A stretch of 64,000 bases of DNA from SSF14 sp046331245 (GCA_046331245.1 JAXLRH010000006.1:124001-188000), one strand, 5' to 3'; counted from the stretch's first letter, positions 7,633-16,424 are shown. A program made the numbers and translations. The notes: generated from the sequence alone by a model not told the origin.

Positions 7633-8994
7633 ATGGCGGACGACCGCCCCACCACCTTTGCCTCCCTCGGCGTGCCCACGAAGCTCGTCGAGGTCCTCGC
7701 CGCGTCGGGCATCGACGCCCCGTTCCCGATCCAGGCGGCCACGCTGCCCGACTCCCTCGCCGGCCGCGACGTGCTCGGCCGGGGCCGCACCGGCTCCGGC
7801 AAGACGCTCGCGTTCGCCCTGCCCATCGTGGCGCGCCTCGCCGCGAGCGCTGCCGGCAACGAGCGTCGCTCGGGTCGCCCCCGCGCCCTCATCCTCGCCC
7901 CAACCCGTGAGCTCGTCGCGCAGATCAACGAGACCTTGATGCCGCTCACGAAGCCGCTCGGCCTCCGCACCGTCACGGTGTTCGGCGGCGTGTCTGCCGG
8001 CCCGCAGGTGGCCGCGTTCCGCAAGGGCGTCGACGTCGTCATCGCCTGCCCGGGCCGCCTCGAGGACCACCTCGGACAGGGCAACCTCAGCCTCGACGCC
8101 GTCGAGATCACGGTGCTCGACGAGGCCGATCACATGGCTGACCTCGGGTTCCTGCCCGGCGTGAAGCGCATCATGGACCGCACCCCGAAGCACGGCCAGC
8201 GCATGCTGTTCTCCGCCACCCTCGACGGCGGCATCGACGTGCTCGTGAAGCGCTACCTGCACGACCCCGTCACCCACAGCGTCGACTCGGAGACCTCCCC
8301 GGTCGCGGCGATGGAGCACCACGTGTTCCACGTCGCCTCGGGCGACCGGCTGCCGGTGCTCGTCGACCTCGCCTCCGCTCCCGGTCGCACGATGATCTTC
8401 ACCCGCACGAAGCACCGTGCGAAGCAGCTCACGAAGCAGCTGATCTCGTCGGGCGTCCCCGCCGTCGAGATGCACGGCAACCTCGCCCAGAACACCCGCA
8501 CGCGAAATCTCGCGGCGTTCTCCGACGGTCGGGCCACCGCGCTCGTCGCCACCGACATCGCGGCGCGCGGCATCCACGTGGACGACGTCACGCTCGTGAT
8601 CCACGCCGACCCGCCGGTCGAGCACAAGGCGTACCTCCACCGCTCGGGTCGCACGGCCCGCGCCGGCAACGACGGCACGGTCGTGACGCTCGCCACCGAG
8701 GAGCAGCGCTCCGACGTCCGCCAGCTCGCCCGCAAGGCCGGCATCAACCCGACGGTGAGCCAGGTGCGCCTCGGCGATCCGCTGCTCACGACGCTGGCTC
8801 CGGGCGAGCGCACGGTCCTGACGGCCGCCGAGATCGCGACCGCCCTCCCCGGCGCGCCGCAGCAGCAGCGCCCGGCCGGCGGCGGCGGCAACCACCGTCC
8901 CCGCAAGCCCTCGAACGGCGCCGCACGTGGCGGGCGTGGATCGGGCGGCGGTCGCAACTCCACCCGCAGCTCGTCGACGCGACGCGCCCGGTAG
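7633..8994 (+). CDS. DEAD/DEAH-box RNA helicase
   Basis: A 453-residue RNA helicase with all core motifs: Q motif around FPIQAATLP, Walker A GRTGSGKT, Ia PTRELVAQ, DEAD variant DEADHMADLGF, SAT (FSATLDGG), and the C-terminal TDIAARGIHV and HRSGRTARAG. The tail from about residue 400 is a Gly/Arg/Ser-rich RGG-like region, typical of RNA-binding extensions. The start is ATG 7633 with GGAG nine bases upstream; the 150-bp leader could carry cold-shock-type control, but no specific element was identified. Confidence 0.93.
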   Translation: MADDRPTTFASLGVPTKLVEVLAASGIDAPFPIQAATLPDSLAGRDVLGRGRTGSGKTLAFALPIVARLAASAAGNERRSGRPRALILAPTRELVAQINETLMPLTKPLGLRTVTVFGGVSAGPQVAAFRKGVDVVIACPGRLEDHLGQGNLSLDAVEITVLDEADHMADLGFLPGVKRIMDRTPKHGQRMLFSATLDGGIDVLVKRYLHDPVTHSVDSETSPVAAMEHHVFHVASGDRLPVLVDLASAPGRTMIFTRTKHRAKQLTKQLISSGVPAVEMHGNLAQNTRTRNLAAFSDGRATALVATDIAARGIHVDDVTLVIHADPPVEHKAYLHRSGRTARAGNDGTVVTLATEEQRSDVRQLARKAGINPTVSQVRLGDPLLTTLAPGERTVLTAAEIATALPGAPQQQRPAGGGGNHRPRKPSNGAARGGRGSGGGRNSTRSSSTRRAR

Positions 8995-9004
8995 CGTCGC
9001 GTCG

Positions 9005-9988
9005 GTGACCACCGACGTCGTCTTCCCCGGATCCACCACCCCGACCGCCCCGCTGGGCGTCGGCACCTGGGCGTGGGGTGACTCGTCGACGTGGGGCATG
9101 GGCGGGTACGACTCGTCCCTCAGCGAGGCGACGATCGCCGAGGCGTGGGAGGCGTCGATCGACGCCGGCGTCACGCTGTTCGACACCGCCGAGGTGTACG
9201 GCGGCGGCGAGAGCGAGCGCATCATCGGCCGGCTCCTCGCCGCCGACCCCGGCCGGCGCGACTCGCTCGTGCTCGCCACCAAGTTCATGCCGTCGCCGTG
9301 GAAGCTCGACGTCGGTCGCGCCATGCGGGCGTCGCTGCGCGCCTCGCTCGACCGACTCGGGGTGGAGCGCGTCGACCTCTACCAGATTCACGGGCCGATC
9401 AGCCTGCGTGGCCATGGCGCGCTCGCCGACGCGCTCGCCGCGCAGGTGCATGACGGCCTGGCGAGCGCCGTGGGCGTCTCCAACTACTCGATCGGCGAGA
9501 TGCGCCGGATCCACGCCGCGCTCGCCGCGCGCGACGTTCCGCTCGCCTCCAACCAGATCGAGTTCTCGCTCCTGCGACGGAGCCCCGAGACCTCGGGGCT
9601 GCTCGCGGAGTGCGCTCGCCTCGGGGTCGTGCCGCTGGCCTACTCGCCCATCGGGCAGGGTCGCCTCACCGGGAAGTACTCGGCGCAGAACCCGCCGCCC
9701 GGCAAGCGAACGTTCTCCGCCCATCCGATGGAGCAGGTCGATCGCATCGTCGCCGAGCTGCGGCGGATCGGCGACGCGAACGGCGGCCGCACGCCGAGCC
9801 AGGTGGCGCTCCGCTGGATCGTCGCGAAGGGCGCCGTGCCGATCCCGGGCGCGAAGAACGGCGACCAGGCCCGCCAGAACGCCGGCGGCATCGGCTGGGA
9901 TCTCTCGCCCGACGACGTCGGCGCGCTCGACGCCGTCGCCCTCGAGGGCATCCGCTCGCTGCAGAACCGGGTCTGGCAGCACGGCTGA
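9005..9988 (+). CDS. aldo/keto reductase
   Basis: A 327-residue NADPH-dependent oxidoreductase of the AKR superfamily (TIM barrel). The catalytic tetrad is present: Asp and Tyr in FDTAEVYGGGESE (about residues 59-71), Lys in LATKFMP and His in YQIHGP. C-terminal IPGAKNGDQARQN is the cofactor-binding loop. Start is taken at GTG 9005, 10 bp after the helicase stop; an earlier start would overlap that gene. Substrate unknown. Confidence 0.9.
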   Translation: MTTDVVFPGSTTPTAPLGVGTWAWGDSSTWGMGGYDSSLSEATIAEAWEASIDAGVTLFDTAEVYGGGESERIIGRLLAADPGRRDSLVLATKFMPSPWKLDVGRAMRASLRASLDRLGVERVDLYQIHGPISLRGHGALADALAAQVHDGLASAVGVSNYSIGEMRRIHAALAARDVPLASNQIEFSLLRRSPETSGLLAECARLGVVPLAYSPIGQGRLTGKYSAQNPPPGKRTFSAHPMEQVDRIVAELRRIGDANGGRTPSQVALRWIVAKGAVPIPGAKNGDQARQNAGGIGWDLSPDDVGALDAVALEGIRSLQNRVWQHG

Positions 9989-10050
9989 GCCGGTGGGTCG
10001 ATCGGCCCATATGTTTCAAGTGGGTTACGGAATCCACCGATACCCCACAG

Positions 10051-10563
10051 ATGATCCGACGTGGCGTTGCTCTCGTGCTCCTCGGCCTGGTTCCCGCCCT
10101 CACCGGTTGTCCGGTGCAGCCCGGCTCCGTGCCGAAGGCGGCCCCGGTCGCACCGGCTGCGCCGGCGACGAGCTGGTACGCCGACATGCTCGGCAGCGTC
10201 AACGCGCAGCGCGCCGCTGCCGGTGCCCCGGCGCTCCGCCTCTGCCCGACGCTCATCTGGGCGGCGCAGGGTCACACCGCCGACCAGGCGGCGCACGACG
10301 ACATGACCCACACCGGGTCCGACGGCTCGAACATCGGCGTGCGTGCCGACCGCGCCGGCTACTCCGGGTGGACGGCGCTCGGCGAGAACGTCGCCTACGG
10401 CTACACGTCGATCGACGGCGTGATGACCGGGTGGATGAACTCCTCGGGCCACCGCGCCAACATCCTCAACGCGTCCTACACCGACGTCGGGTTCGGTCAG
10501 GCCGTCGCCGCCGACGGCACCGTGTACTGGACGCAGGACTTCGGCCGCAGCGGCCACTGCTGA
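10051..10563 (+). CDS. CAP (SCP/PR1-like) domain lipoprotein
   Basis: A 170-residue exported lipoprotein. A short basic N-terminus, a hydrophobic stretch and the lipobox LTGC lead to a CAP domain: MTHTGSDGSNIGVR, ALGENVAYGY and GWMNSSGHRANIL are its signatures. Bacterial CAP proteins are extracellular and mostly uncharacterised; some bind sterols or lipids. The mature Cys is followed by PVQPG, similar to the CPP start of the two large lipoproteins further on. ATG 10051 is preferred because it gives the signal peptide. Confidence 0.86.
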   Translation: MIRRGVALVLLGLVPALTGCPVQPGSVPKAAPVAPAAPATSWYADMLGSVNAQRAAAGAPALRLCPTLIWAAQGHTADQAAHDDMTHTGSDGSNIGVRADRAGYSGWTALGENVAYGYTSIDGVMTGWMNSSGHRANILNASYTDVGFGQAVAADGTVYWTQDFGRSGHC

Positions 10564-10578
10564 CTCGACCGCGCCTGA

Positions 10579-10851
10579 TCAACCGAGCGTGATCCACCCG
10601 TAGGTCGCGCACAGCCCGAGCGCGTTGATCAGCAGGAACGAGCCCGTGATCAGTACGGCCACCGATCGGTGACCCCGGCCGAGCGGCACACGCCGTGCCG
10701 CCGGCATGTACCAGCCGGGCAGCGGACCGGCCTCGGGCACGCTGCCGCCGAGGGGTGTCGCGTCGGCGGACAGGTGCTCGTGCGGATCGGCGGCGAGCGC
10801 AAGCTCGGTCAGCTCCTCGTCGGTGAAGGCGTCGTCGTCCACGTGGACCAC
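10579..10851 (-). CDS. small C-terminal tail-anchored hypothetical protein
   Basis: A 90-residue protein: an acidic N-terminal half (DDDAFTDEELTEL), a Pro/Gly-rich linker, a basic patch and one hydrophobic helix at the C-terminus (SVAVLITGSFLLINALGLC). Topology suggests a single membrane segment. Convergent with the CAP gene and divergent from the dioxygenase. No family recognised, but codon use and composition match neighbouring genes. Confidence 0.6.
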   Translation of the reverse strand: MVHVDDDAFTDEELTELALAADPHEHLSADATPLGGSVPEAGPLPGWYMPAARRVPLGRGHRSVAVLITGSFLLINALGLCATYGWITLG

Positions 10852-10899
10852 CGTACGCCCAGGTGACCCTGCGCGACCCGGCAGCTACGATCGGCCGAC

Positions 10900-11703
10900 G
10901 TGACCTCGCCCCGACCCGCCTCGACGATCACGCCCCGAGTGTTCGACACCGCCGACGACGAGGCCGTCGCACAGTTCGCCGAGCAGGGGTGGCTGCTCAC
11001 GCAGACGCTCGACGCCGCCGGGCTCGCCGAGCTGCGCTCGTGGGTCGACGAGGTGTCGTCGTGGCCCGACGACGGCGACGGCTGGCTCCACCACCGTGAG
11101 ATGACCGACGACGGCCCCAAGCTCTGCCGCAGCGAGAACCTCATCCCGTTCCACGACGGCCTGCGCCGGCTCCTCACCACGGGGCCGCTCCTCGACACCG
11201 CCTCGGCGCTCCTCGGCGAGACCGCGGTGCTCTACAAGGAGAAGATCAACTACAAGCTGCCCGGTGGCGCCGGCTACGCGCCCCACCAGGACGCGCCGGC
11301 GTACCCGTTCGTCGCCAGCCACGTGTCGTGCATGGTGGCCATCGACGACGCCGACGTCCACAACGGCTGCCTCGAGGTGGTGTCGGCGCAGCACGCCGAG
11401 GTGCTGCCGATGGACGACGTCGGCTGCGTCCGCGCCGACGTGGCCGCATCGTTCGAGTGGGCCGCCGTGCCGGTCGCCGCCGGCCAGACGCTCTGGTTCC
11501 ACTCCCGCACGCCGCACCGCAGCGGCCCCAACACCTCGTCGGCCGCCCGGCGGGCGCTCTACCCCACCTACAACGCGTTGTCCGAAGGTGACCTCCGCGA
11601 CGACTACTACGCCGAGAAGCTTGCGGCGTTCGCCGCCGACGACGGCGCCGGCCGCCACACCAAGGTGTCGCTCATCGGCGACTTCCAGGGCCGCGCCGTA
11701 TGA
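10900..11703 (+). CDS. phnY: phytanoyl-CoA dioxygenase family protein, PhnY-like
   Basis: A 267-residue Fe(II)/2-oxoglutarate dioxygenase of the PhyH family. The metal triad is His129-x-Asp131 (YAPHQDAPAYPF) and His206 (TPHRSGPN), with Arg just after the distal His able to bind 2-oxoglutarate. PhyH enzymes have many substrates, but here the stop overlaps by 4 bp the start of an HD-domain gene resembling PhnZ, the arrangement of PhnY/PhnZ and TmpA/TmpB, in which the dioxygenase alpha-hydroxylates an aminophosphonate before HD-oxygenase C-P cleavage. Assignment rests on that pairing. Confidence 0.75.
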   Translation: MTSPRPASTITPRVFDTADDEAVAQFAEQGWLLTQTLDAAGLAELRSWVDEVSSWPDDGDGWLHHREMTDDGPKLCRSENLIPFHDGLRRLLTTGPLLDTASALLGETAVLYKEKINYKLPGGAGYAPHQDAPAYPFVASHVSCMVAIDDADVHNGCLEVVSAQHAEVLPMDDVGCVRADVAASFEWAAVPVAAGQTLWFHSRTPHRSGPNTSSAARRALYPTYNALSEGDLRDDYYAEKLAAFAADDGAGRHTKVSLIGDFQGRAV

Positions 11704-12275
11704 CCGGACTCCGGGGCCCCGCCTCCGCCTCCGACATCGACGAGGTGCTCGACCTCTACGAGCGGTGGGGACGCGAGAACTACGACGAGGGCCTCAGCCA
11801 GCTCGACCACGCGTTGCAGACCGCGGCGCTCGCCGTCGCCGACGGCGCGCCCGACGAGCTCGTCGCCGCCGCGCTGTTGCACGACATCGGCCACCTCCTG
11901 GACCTCGAGGCGGCCGAGGGCCGCTGGGTGCCCACCGAGATCGACCTCGACCACGAGTCCGTCGGGGCCCGTCACCTCGCCGGGCTCTTCCCGCCCAGCG
12001 TCACCGGCCCGGTCGCGCTGCACGTCCGCGCCAAGCGCTACCGCACTGCGGTCGACGAGGGCTACGCCGCGGGACTCTCGGAGGGCTCGAGCCGGAGCCT
12101 GCAGGTCCAGGGCGGTCCACTCACCCCCGAGGAGGTGGCGAGCTTCGAGGCCAATCCCGGCTTCGAGGCGGCCGTCGCGCTGCGGGGATGGGACGACGGC
12201 GGCAAGGTGGACGGGCTCGTGGTCGCTCCCCTCGCGTCGTACCGCGAGCTGCTCCAACGCGTCGCGCTCACCTGA
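11700..12275 (+). CDS. phnZ: HD-domain phosphonate oxygenase, PhnZ-like
   Basis: A 191-residue HD-superfamily protein. The diiron ligands expected of PhnZ-type mixed-valent oxygenases are visible: His37 (QLDHALQ), His61-Asp62 (LLHDIGH), His85 (DLDHES), His108 (ALHVRAKRY) and the C-terminal Asp in RGWDDGGKV. Tyr28 and Glu30 precede His37, near the Tyr/Glu gate residues of PhnZ but with a one-residue shorter spacing. The closing block GGPLTPEEVASFEANP is characteristic. Expected reaction: oxidative C-P cleavage of an alpha-hydroxyphosphonate to phosphate. Coupled to the dioxygenase by an ATGA overlap. Confidence 0.8.
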   Translation: MTGLRGPASASDIDEVLDLYERWGRENYDEGLSQLDHALQTAALAVADGAPDELVAAALLHDIGHLLDLEAAEGRWVPTEIDLDHESVGARHLAGLFPPSVTGPVALHVRAKRYRTAVDEGYAAGLSEGSSRSLQVQGGPLTPEEVASFEANPGFEAAVALRGWDDGGKVDGLVVAPLASYRELLQRVALT

Positions 12276-12377
12276 CCGGGCGGGGGATCGTGAGTCGTCC
12301 GGCAGGTTGACGCCGCTGCGCCTCAACGCCGTGCCGGAACGGTCGATCGGGTGGCTTCGACGACCTGGGGAAGTCAC

Positions 12378-12584
12378 ATGACCACGAATCACACCTGTAC
12401 CTGCGGCCACGAGCTGGTGAGGGTCGACCTCGTCATCGACGGGGTGGACTTCACGATGAGCTCGTGCTCGGACTGCGGCAGCCGCCGCTGGCACCGCGAC
12501 GGCGAGCCGACTGCGCTCGACGGCGTGCTCACCGACATCACGTCGTCGATCAGCCGGTACCGCCGCGATCTGGCACACGGCTGA
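12378..12584 (+). CDS. small zinc-ribbon-like protein
   Basis: A 68-residue protein with two cysteine knuckles, CTCGHE near the N-terminus and CSDCGSRRWHRDG in the middle, likely coordinating one zinc. The stretch after the second knuckle (LDGVLTDITSSISRYRR) is helical and basic. A GGGGAAG ribosome site sits before ATG 12378. Function unknown; it may bind nucleic acid or protein. Confidence 0.65.
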   Translation: MTTNHTCTCGHELVRVDLVIDGVDFTMSSCSDCGSRRWHRDGEPTALDGVLTDITSSISRYRRDLAHG

Positions 12585-12611
12585 GCGGAGCTCACCCGAG
12601 CGGGGGAACCA

Positions 12612-12636
12612 CGCGATTCCCACTCCAGTAATCGCG
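12612..12636. promoter_or_regulatory. inverted repeat upstream of the GH5 gene
   Basis: CGCGATT at 12612-12618 and AATCGCG at 12630-12636 form a perfect 7-bp dyad with an 11-bp spacer, 22 bp before the GH5 start codon. The position fits a repressor site. The protein that might bind it is unknown. Confidence 0.35.
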
Positions 12637-12658
12637 GCGACGCGTCGATGGTACGGAC

Positions 12659-13840
12659 ATGACCCACCGCTCCCCGGCCCTGTTCGTCGTTGCCGCGACC
12701 CTGCTGATGTCGGCCCTGCTCGGCGCCTGCAGCGCGGCTCCCGCCACCGGCAAGGGAGTGCCGGTGGGACCGACCGGAAGGTTCACGATCGTCGGTCGCG
12801 ACATCGTCGATCCTTCGGGCAACAAGTTCTACCCGATCGGCGCGAACGTGTCGGTGCGTCAGGGCCAGTACGAGCACGGGTACACGTTCAACTGGAACGG
12901 CACCGCCACCGGCCACGCCGCCGACGTGCGCGCGTGGGGCTGGAACATCGTGCGCGCCAACCTCATCTGCGTGCCGCCGCCCACGCCGACCGTCGGCGAG
13001 CTCAACGCCGGCATCGACAACTTCATCAGCGAGTACACCTCGCAGGGCATCGTGGTCATGGTCGACTGCCACGACGTGACCGGCCGCAGCCTCGGCCCGG
13101 CCGACCCGGCCATCCAGGCGCTGTACCCCTTCTGGGATCGCCTCGCGACGAAGTGGAAGAACAACCCCTACGTTTGGTTCAACATGTTCAACGAGCCGCA
13201 GGCCGACTCCTCGCCCGGCGACGTCGCGAACTGGCTGGCGCTGCAGCAGAGCGCCCTCGCCCGCCTCCGCTCGATCGCTCCGAACAACATCTTCGTGGCC
13301 GACATCCCCGGCTACGGCCAGGCCGTCGACACGTTCACCGGGCCCAACTCGGTGCTGCGCCTCGGTGCCGGCCAGTGCAACGTCCTCTACTCGTGGCACG
13401 CCTACGGCGCCCTCGGCAAGGACGGCACCTTCGGCGAGTTCGCCGACTACGACAACGAGACTGCGAGCCGCGCCAACCACCGCGAGGCGCTCACCTACCT
13501 GCGCACCCACGACATCCCGGTGGTGATCGGCGAGCTCGGCGACCCGCTCACGCTCAACGAGGGAACGGCCGGTCTGCCGATCTGGAACCGCATCGGCGCA
13601 CGCGCCGTCATCGACTACGCCCCGGAGAACGGCATCGGCATGCTCTGGTGGCACGCCACCGGCGACAGCGGCAACTTCCTCACCTACTCCCTGATGGCCG
13701 ATCGCCACCAGGCCCCGTGGTCGGCGGCGGCGACCGGCGCCGGCCTGTCGAACGGCGGCCTCCGGTTCTGGAACGCGTCGAAGCACCACCCCGATCTCGG
13801 CGCCTTCACGGGCGACCTCGCCGCCAGCCACTGCTCCTAA
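12659..13840 (+). CDS. secreted glycoside hydrolase family 5-like lipoprotein
   Basis: A 393-residue (beta/alpha)8 glycosidase. The N-terminus is a lipoprotein signal peptide with lipobox LGAC. Family features are GIDNFISEYTSQGIVVMVDCHD, the acid/base Glu179 in WFNMFNEPQ, YSWHAYG, and the nucleophile Glu292 in VIGELGD. GH5 enzymes of this kind act on beta-mannans or beta-glucans; the exact polysaccharide is not decided. It is probably anchored outside the cell membrane for polysaccharide scavenging. An inverted repeat lies just upstream. Confidence 0.85.
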   Translation: MTHRSPALFVVAATLLMSALLGACSAAPATGKGVPVGPTGRFTIVGRDIVDPSGNKFYPIGANVSVRQGQYEHGYTFNWNGTATGHAADVRAWGWNIVRANLICVPPPTPTVGELNAGIDNFISEYTSQGIVVMVDCHDVTGRSLGPADPAIQALYPFWDRLATKWKNNPYVWFNMFNEPQADSSPGDVANWLALQQSALARLRSIAPNNIFVADIPGYGQAVDTFTGPNSVLRLGAGQCNVLYSWHAYGALGKDGTFGEFADYDNETASRANHREALTYLRTHDIPVVIGELGDPLTLNEGTAGLPIWNRIGARAVIDYAPENGIGMLWWHATGDSGNFLTYSLMADRHQAPWSAAATGAGLSNGGLRFWNASKHHPDLGAFTGDLAASHCS

Positions 13841-13871
13841 CGGCCCGTCGGCGCCGGCCGATGGGTGACGG

Positions 13872-14561
13872 GTGGAGATCCCATCCAACGTGCAGGCGCG
13901 CATCAACGAGATCGTCAGTCGGTTCGAGCCGGCCGTCGCTCCCGCGTCGACGACGTCGACCACCGACTTCGCGTCGGTGCTCTCCGATGCGCTCGCCTCG
14001 GCGAGCGCGTCCGACGACGCCACGGTCGGCGGCACCAAGCAGGCCGACCTCGCCTCGTTGATCGCCGGGGCGACCGCCTCACGCACCGCCGTCCTCGGCG
14101 GCAACAACAGCGTGTCGGCGTACAGCTCGGCGTCGAGCTCTGCGCCCACGACGGCCATCGCCTCCAAGGGTGAGGTGAAGGCGGTCGAGGGTCTATACAC
14201 GAACGGGCGCCTTCCCGACAGCGCCCTCTCCCCCATCGGCGGCGGGCACCGGCTGTCGCCGACCGCCGCCAACGCGTTCCTCCAGATGAAGGCCGCCGCC
14301 GCGTCGCAGGGCGTGACGATCGGCGTCACCGACTCCTACCGCAGTTACGACGCGCAGGTGGACGTGGCGCGCCGCAAGGGCCTCTACAGCCAGGGCGGAC
14401 TCGCCGCGAAGCCCGGCACGAGCGACCACGGGCTCGGCCTCGCGCTCGACCTCGACCTCGACGCGCCGGCGCTCGCGTGGATGCGCGCCAACGGCGCCAG
14501 GTACGGCTTCGTCGCCGACACCCCGCGCGAGTCGTGGCACTGGAAGTTCGACGGGGTGTAG
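13872..14561 (+). CDS. M15 (VanY-type) D-alanyl-D-alanine carboxypeptidase-like protein
   Basis: A 229-residue protein whose C-terminal half is a VanY/M15 zinc peptidase: DSYRSYDAQ, then KPGTSDHGLGLALDLD (His and Asp ligands) and SWHWKF (third His). Such enzymes cut peptidoglycan stem peptides. The first 100 residues are Ser/Ala/Thr-rich and lack a signal peptide; the opening IPSNVQARINEIVSRFEP resembles N-termini of cell-wall hydrolases near flagellar or secretion genes. The start is a GTG at 13872, without a strong Shine-Dalgarno sequence. Confidence 0.8.
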   Translation: MEIPSNVQARINEIVSRFEPAVAPASTTSTTDFASVLSDALASASASDDATVGGTKQADLASLIAGATASRTAVLGGNNSVSAYSSASSSAPTTAIASKGEVKAVEGLYTNGRLPDSALSPIGGGHRLSPTAANAFLQMKAAAASQGVTIGVTDSYRSYDAQVDVARRKGLYSQGGLAAKPGTSDHGLGLALDLDLDAPALAWMRANGARYGFVADTPRESWHWKFDGV

Positions 14562-14597
14562 GCACCTTCGGGTCAGTACCGCGCCAGACTGTCGCGC

Positions 14598-15005
14598 ATG
14601 AGCGACGAGATCATCCTGACCGAGGACGAGTGGAAGGCCCGGCTCTCCCCCGAGCAGTACCGGGTGCTGCGTGAGGCCGGCACCGAGGCGGCGTGGACCG
14701 GCGCGCTGCTGAGCGAGAAGCGCGCCGGCACCTTCGTGTGCGGCGCCTGTGCGGCGCCCCTGTTCGACTCGTCGACCAAGTACGAGTCCGGGTCGGGATG
14801 GCCGAGCTTCTACGAGGCGCTCGACTCCGACGCCGTCGAGCTCGTCGAGGACCGCCAGTACGGCATGGTGCGCATCGAGGTGCGCTGCGCCCGCTGCCAC
14901 TCGCACCTCGGCCACGTGTTCGACGACGGTCCGGCCCCCACCGGCCAGCGCTTCTGCATGAACTCGCTCGCCCTCGACTTCGACGAGGCCGACGCCGCTA
15001 CCTGA
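14598..15005 (+). CDS. msrB: peptide-methionine (R)-S-oxide reductase
   Basis: A 135-residue MsrB. Two CxxC knuckles (CGAC and CARC) bind the structural zinc, GSGWPSF and HSHLGHVFDDGP are family blocks, and the catalytic Cys120 is in RFCMNSLAL. It repairs methionine-R-sulfoxide in proteins. The usual resolving Cys in the N-terminal part is not obvious. Full length. The last eight bases overlap the convergent membrane-protein gene. Confidence 0.95.
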   Translation: MSDEIILTEDEWKARLSPEQYRVLREAGTEAAWTGALLSEKRAGTFVCGACAAPLFDSSTKYESGSGWPSFYEALDSDAVELVEDRQYGMVRIEVRCARCHSHLGHVFDDGPAPTGQRFCMNSLALDFDEADAAT

Positions 15006-15657
15006 GCGTGTTCACGGCCCGCGCCACCACCAGGATGACGGTGAGGAACGACAGCGCCGACTGCGACATCATCGTGAGCTTCGCCCACTGCGACAGGGGC
15101 AGCACGTCGGTGGGGCTGAAGGCCGTCGAGTTCGTGAACGACATGTAGAAGTAGTCGACGAACTCCGGCTCCCACTCCGGCGGTGCCATGTCCTCCGCCT
15201 GCATCTGCGGGAACAGGAAGTCCGGGTAGCGGTTGACGCCCTCGCTGCGACGGCCCGGACCGCCGCGGTCGAACTCCCAGTACCAGAGCGCGAACGCGAT
15301 GACGTTGGTGATCCAGATCGCCGCGCCCGATGCCAGCAGGCGCGTCGCATCGGTCTCCTGGCCGTGGAGCAGGTGGCGGATCAGGATCGAGGCCGACCAC
15401 AGGTTCGCTCCGGAGAGCACCGCGATCACCACGAGGTTCGCGTAGCGCAGCGCGGACGAGTGGCGGTCGATCCGGTTGGGGTTCACCGCGATCGACCCCA
15501 CGAGGAGCACCGCCTCGATCGCCGGGATCAGGTATTGCGGTCGGAGGGAGAACTGCACCGGCAGCAGCACCTGGCAGCCGATCGCCACGACGATCGCGAT
15601 GGAGGCGGCCCACCGCGACTCGCCGTTGGTGGGTCGACGCCAGGCGGGTTCCGTCAC
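14998..15657 (-). CDS. DUF1345-like multi-pass membrane protein
   Basis: A 219-residue membrane protein with about five hydrophobic segments. The C-terminal pair flanks FVDYFYMSFTNSTAFSPTD, a pore-loop-like signature found in a bacterial family related to DUF1345 and reminiscent of two-pore potassium channels. DRGGP and FLFPQMQ are conserved blocks in between. It starts with a GTG whose last bases overlap the TGA of the enoyl-CoA hydratase gene (GTGA), so it is the third gene of that operon. Transport function is inferred only. Confidence 0.75.
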   Translation of the reverse strand: MTEPAWRRPTNGESRWAASIAIVVAIGCQVLLPVQFSLRPQYLIPAIEAVLLVGSIAVNPNRIDRHSSALRYANLVVIAVLSGANLWSASILIRHLLHGQETDATRLLASGAAIWITNVIAFALWYWEFDRGGPGRRSEGVNRYPDFLFPQMQAEDMAPPEWEPEFVDYFYMSFTNSTAFSPTDVLPLSQWAKLTMMSQSALSFLTVILVVARAVNTLR

Positions 15658-16424
15658 GCCCCGTGTCTACCTGCTCCTCGGGCGAAGCGCAGCGCTCCGG
15701 CCTGCGTCTCGCCCGACCGCACGGTGGCCAGGCCGAGCTCGGTCTCGTGGGCCATCGCGGCGCGGTGGTCGAGCGACCACTGGTCGATGGCCGAGCGGCG
15801 GTCGCTTCGCAGGCAGGTCTGCGGCAGCTCGGCGAGCTGCCTCGCCAGCTCGAGCGCGGTGTCCAACGCGCCGCCCGGCTCCACGACCCGGTCGACCAGC
15901 CCCATGGCGTGGGCCTCGGTCGCGTCGACGCCGCGACCCGTAAGGATGAGGTCCATCGCCCGACCGTGACCCACGAGACGCGGGAGGCGGACGGTGCCGC
16001 CGTCGACCAGCGGGACGCCCCATCGCCGGCAGTACACGCCGAGCGTCGCGTCCGACGCCGCCACGCGGAGATCGCACCAGATCGCGAGCTCGAGCCCGCC
16101 GGCGACCGCGTGGCCCTCGATCGCGGCGATCACCGGCTTCGACAGGTCCATGCGAGTCGGGCCCATCGGGCCGTCGAGGTCGATGTCGGCCTCGATGCGA
16201 TTGCCCGAGCCGGTGGCGACGGCCTTGAGGTCGGCGCCGGAGCAGAAGGTGCCGCCGGCGCCCGTGAGGATCGCCACGGCCAGCTCCTCGTCGGCGTCGA
16301 ACGCGGTGAAGGCGTCGACGAGCAGGTCGGCGGCCGGCCGGTTGACGGCGTTGCGCACGTCGGGCCGGTCGATCGTGACGACCATCACCGGGCCGTCGAC
16401 GTCGACCCGAACCGGATCGGTCAC
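15654..16424 (-). CDS. enoyl-CoA hydratase/isomerase family protein
   Basis: A 256-residue crotonase-fold enzyme. FCSGADLKAVATG supplies an oxyanion-hole amide, and AIEGHAVAGGLELAIWCDLR holds the second and the CoA pocket. At the position of the classical hydratase Glu144/Glu164 pair, the second Glu is not clear (LGVYCRRWGVPLVDGG), so hydration is not certain and another crotonase chemistry is possible. GTG 16424 overlaps the desaturase stop as GTGA. Confidence 0.85.
   Translation of the reverse strand: MTDPVRVDVDGPVMVVTIDRPDVRNAVNRPAADLLVDAFTAFDADEELAVAILTGAGGTFCSGADLKAVATGSGNRIEADIDLDGPMGPTRMDLSKPVIAAIEGHAVAGGLELAIWCDLRVAASDATLGVYCRRWGVPLVDGGTVRLPRLVGHGRAMDLILTGRGVDATEAHAMGLVDRVVEPGGALDTALELARQLAELPQTCLRSDRRSAIDQWSLDHRAAMAHETELGLATVRSGETQAGALRFARGAGRHGA

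Noticed and set aside
12389..14329. 646-residue minus-strand open frame
   Set aside because: Antisense to the GH5 and M15 genes, repeated Val/Gly/Arg blocks, no domain, typical high-GC shadow.
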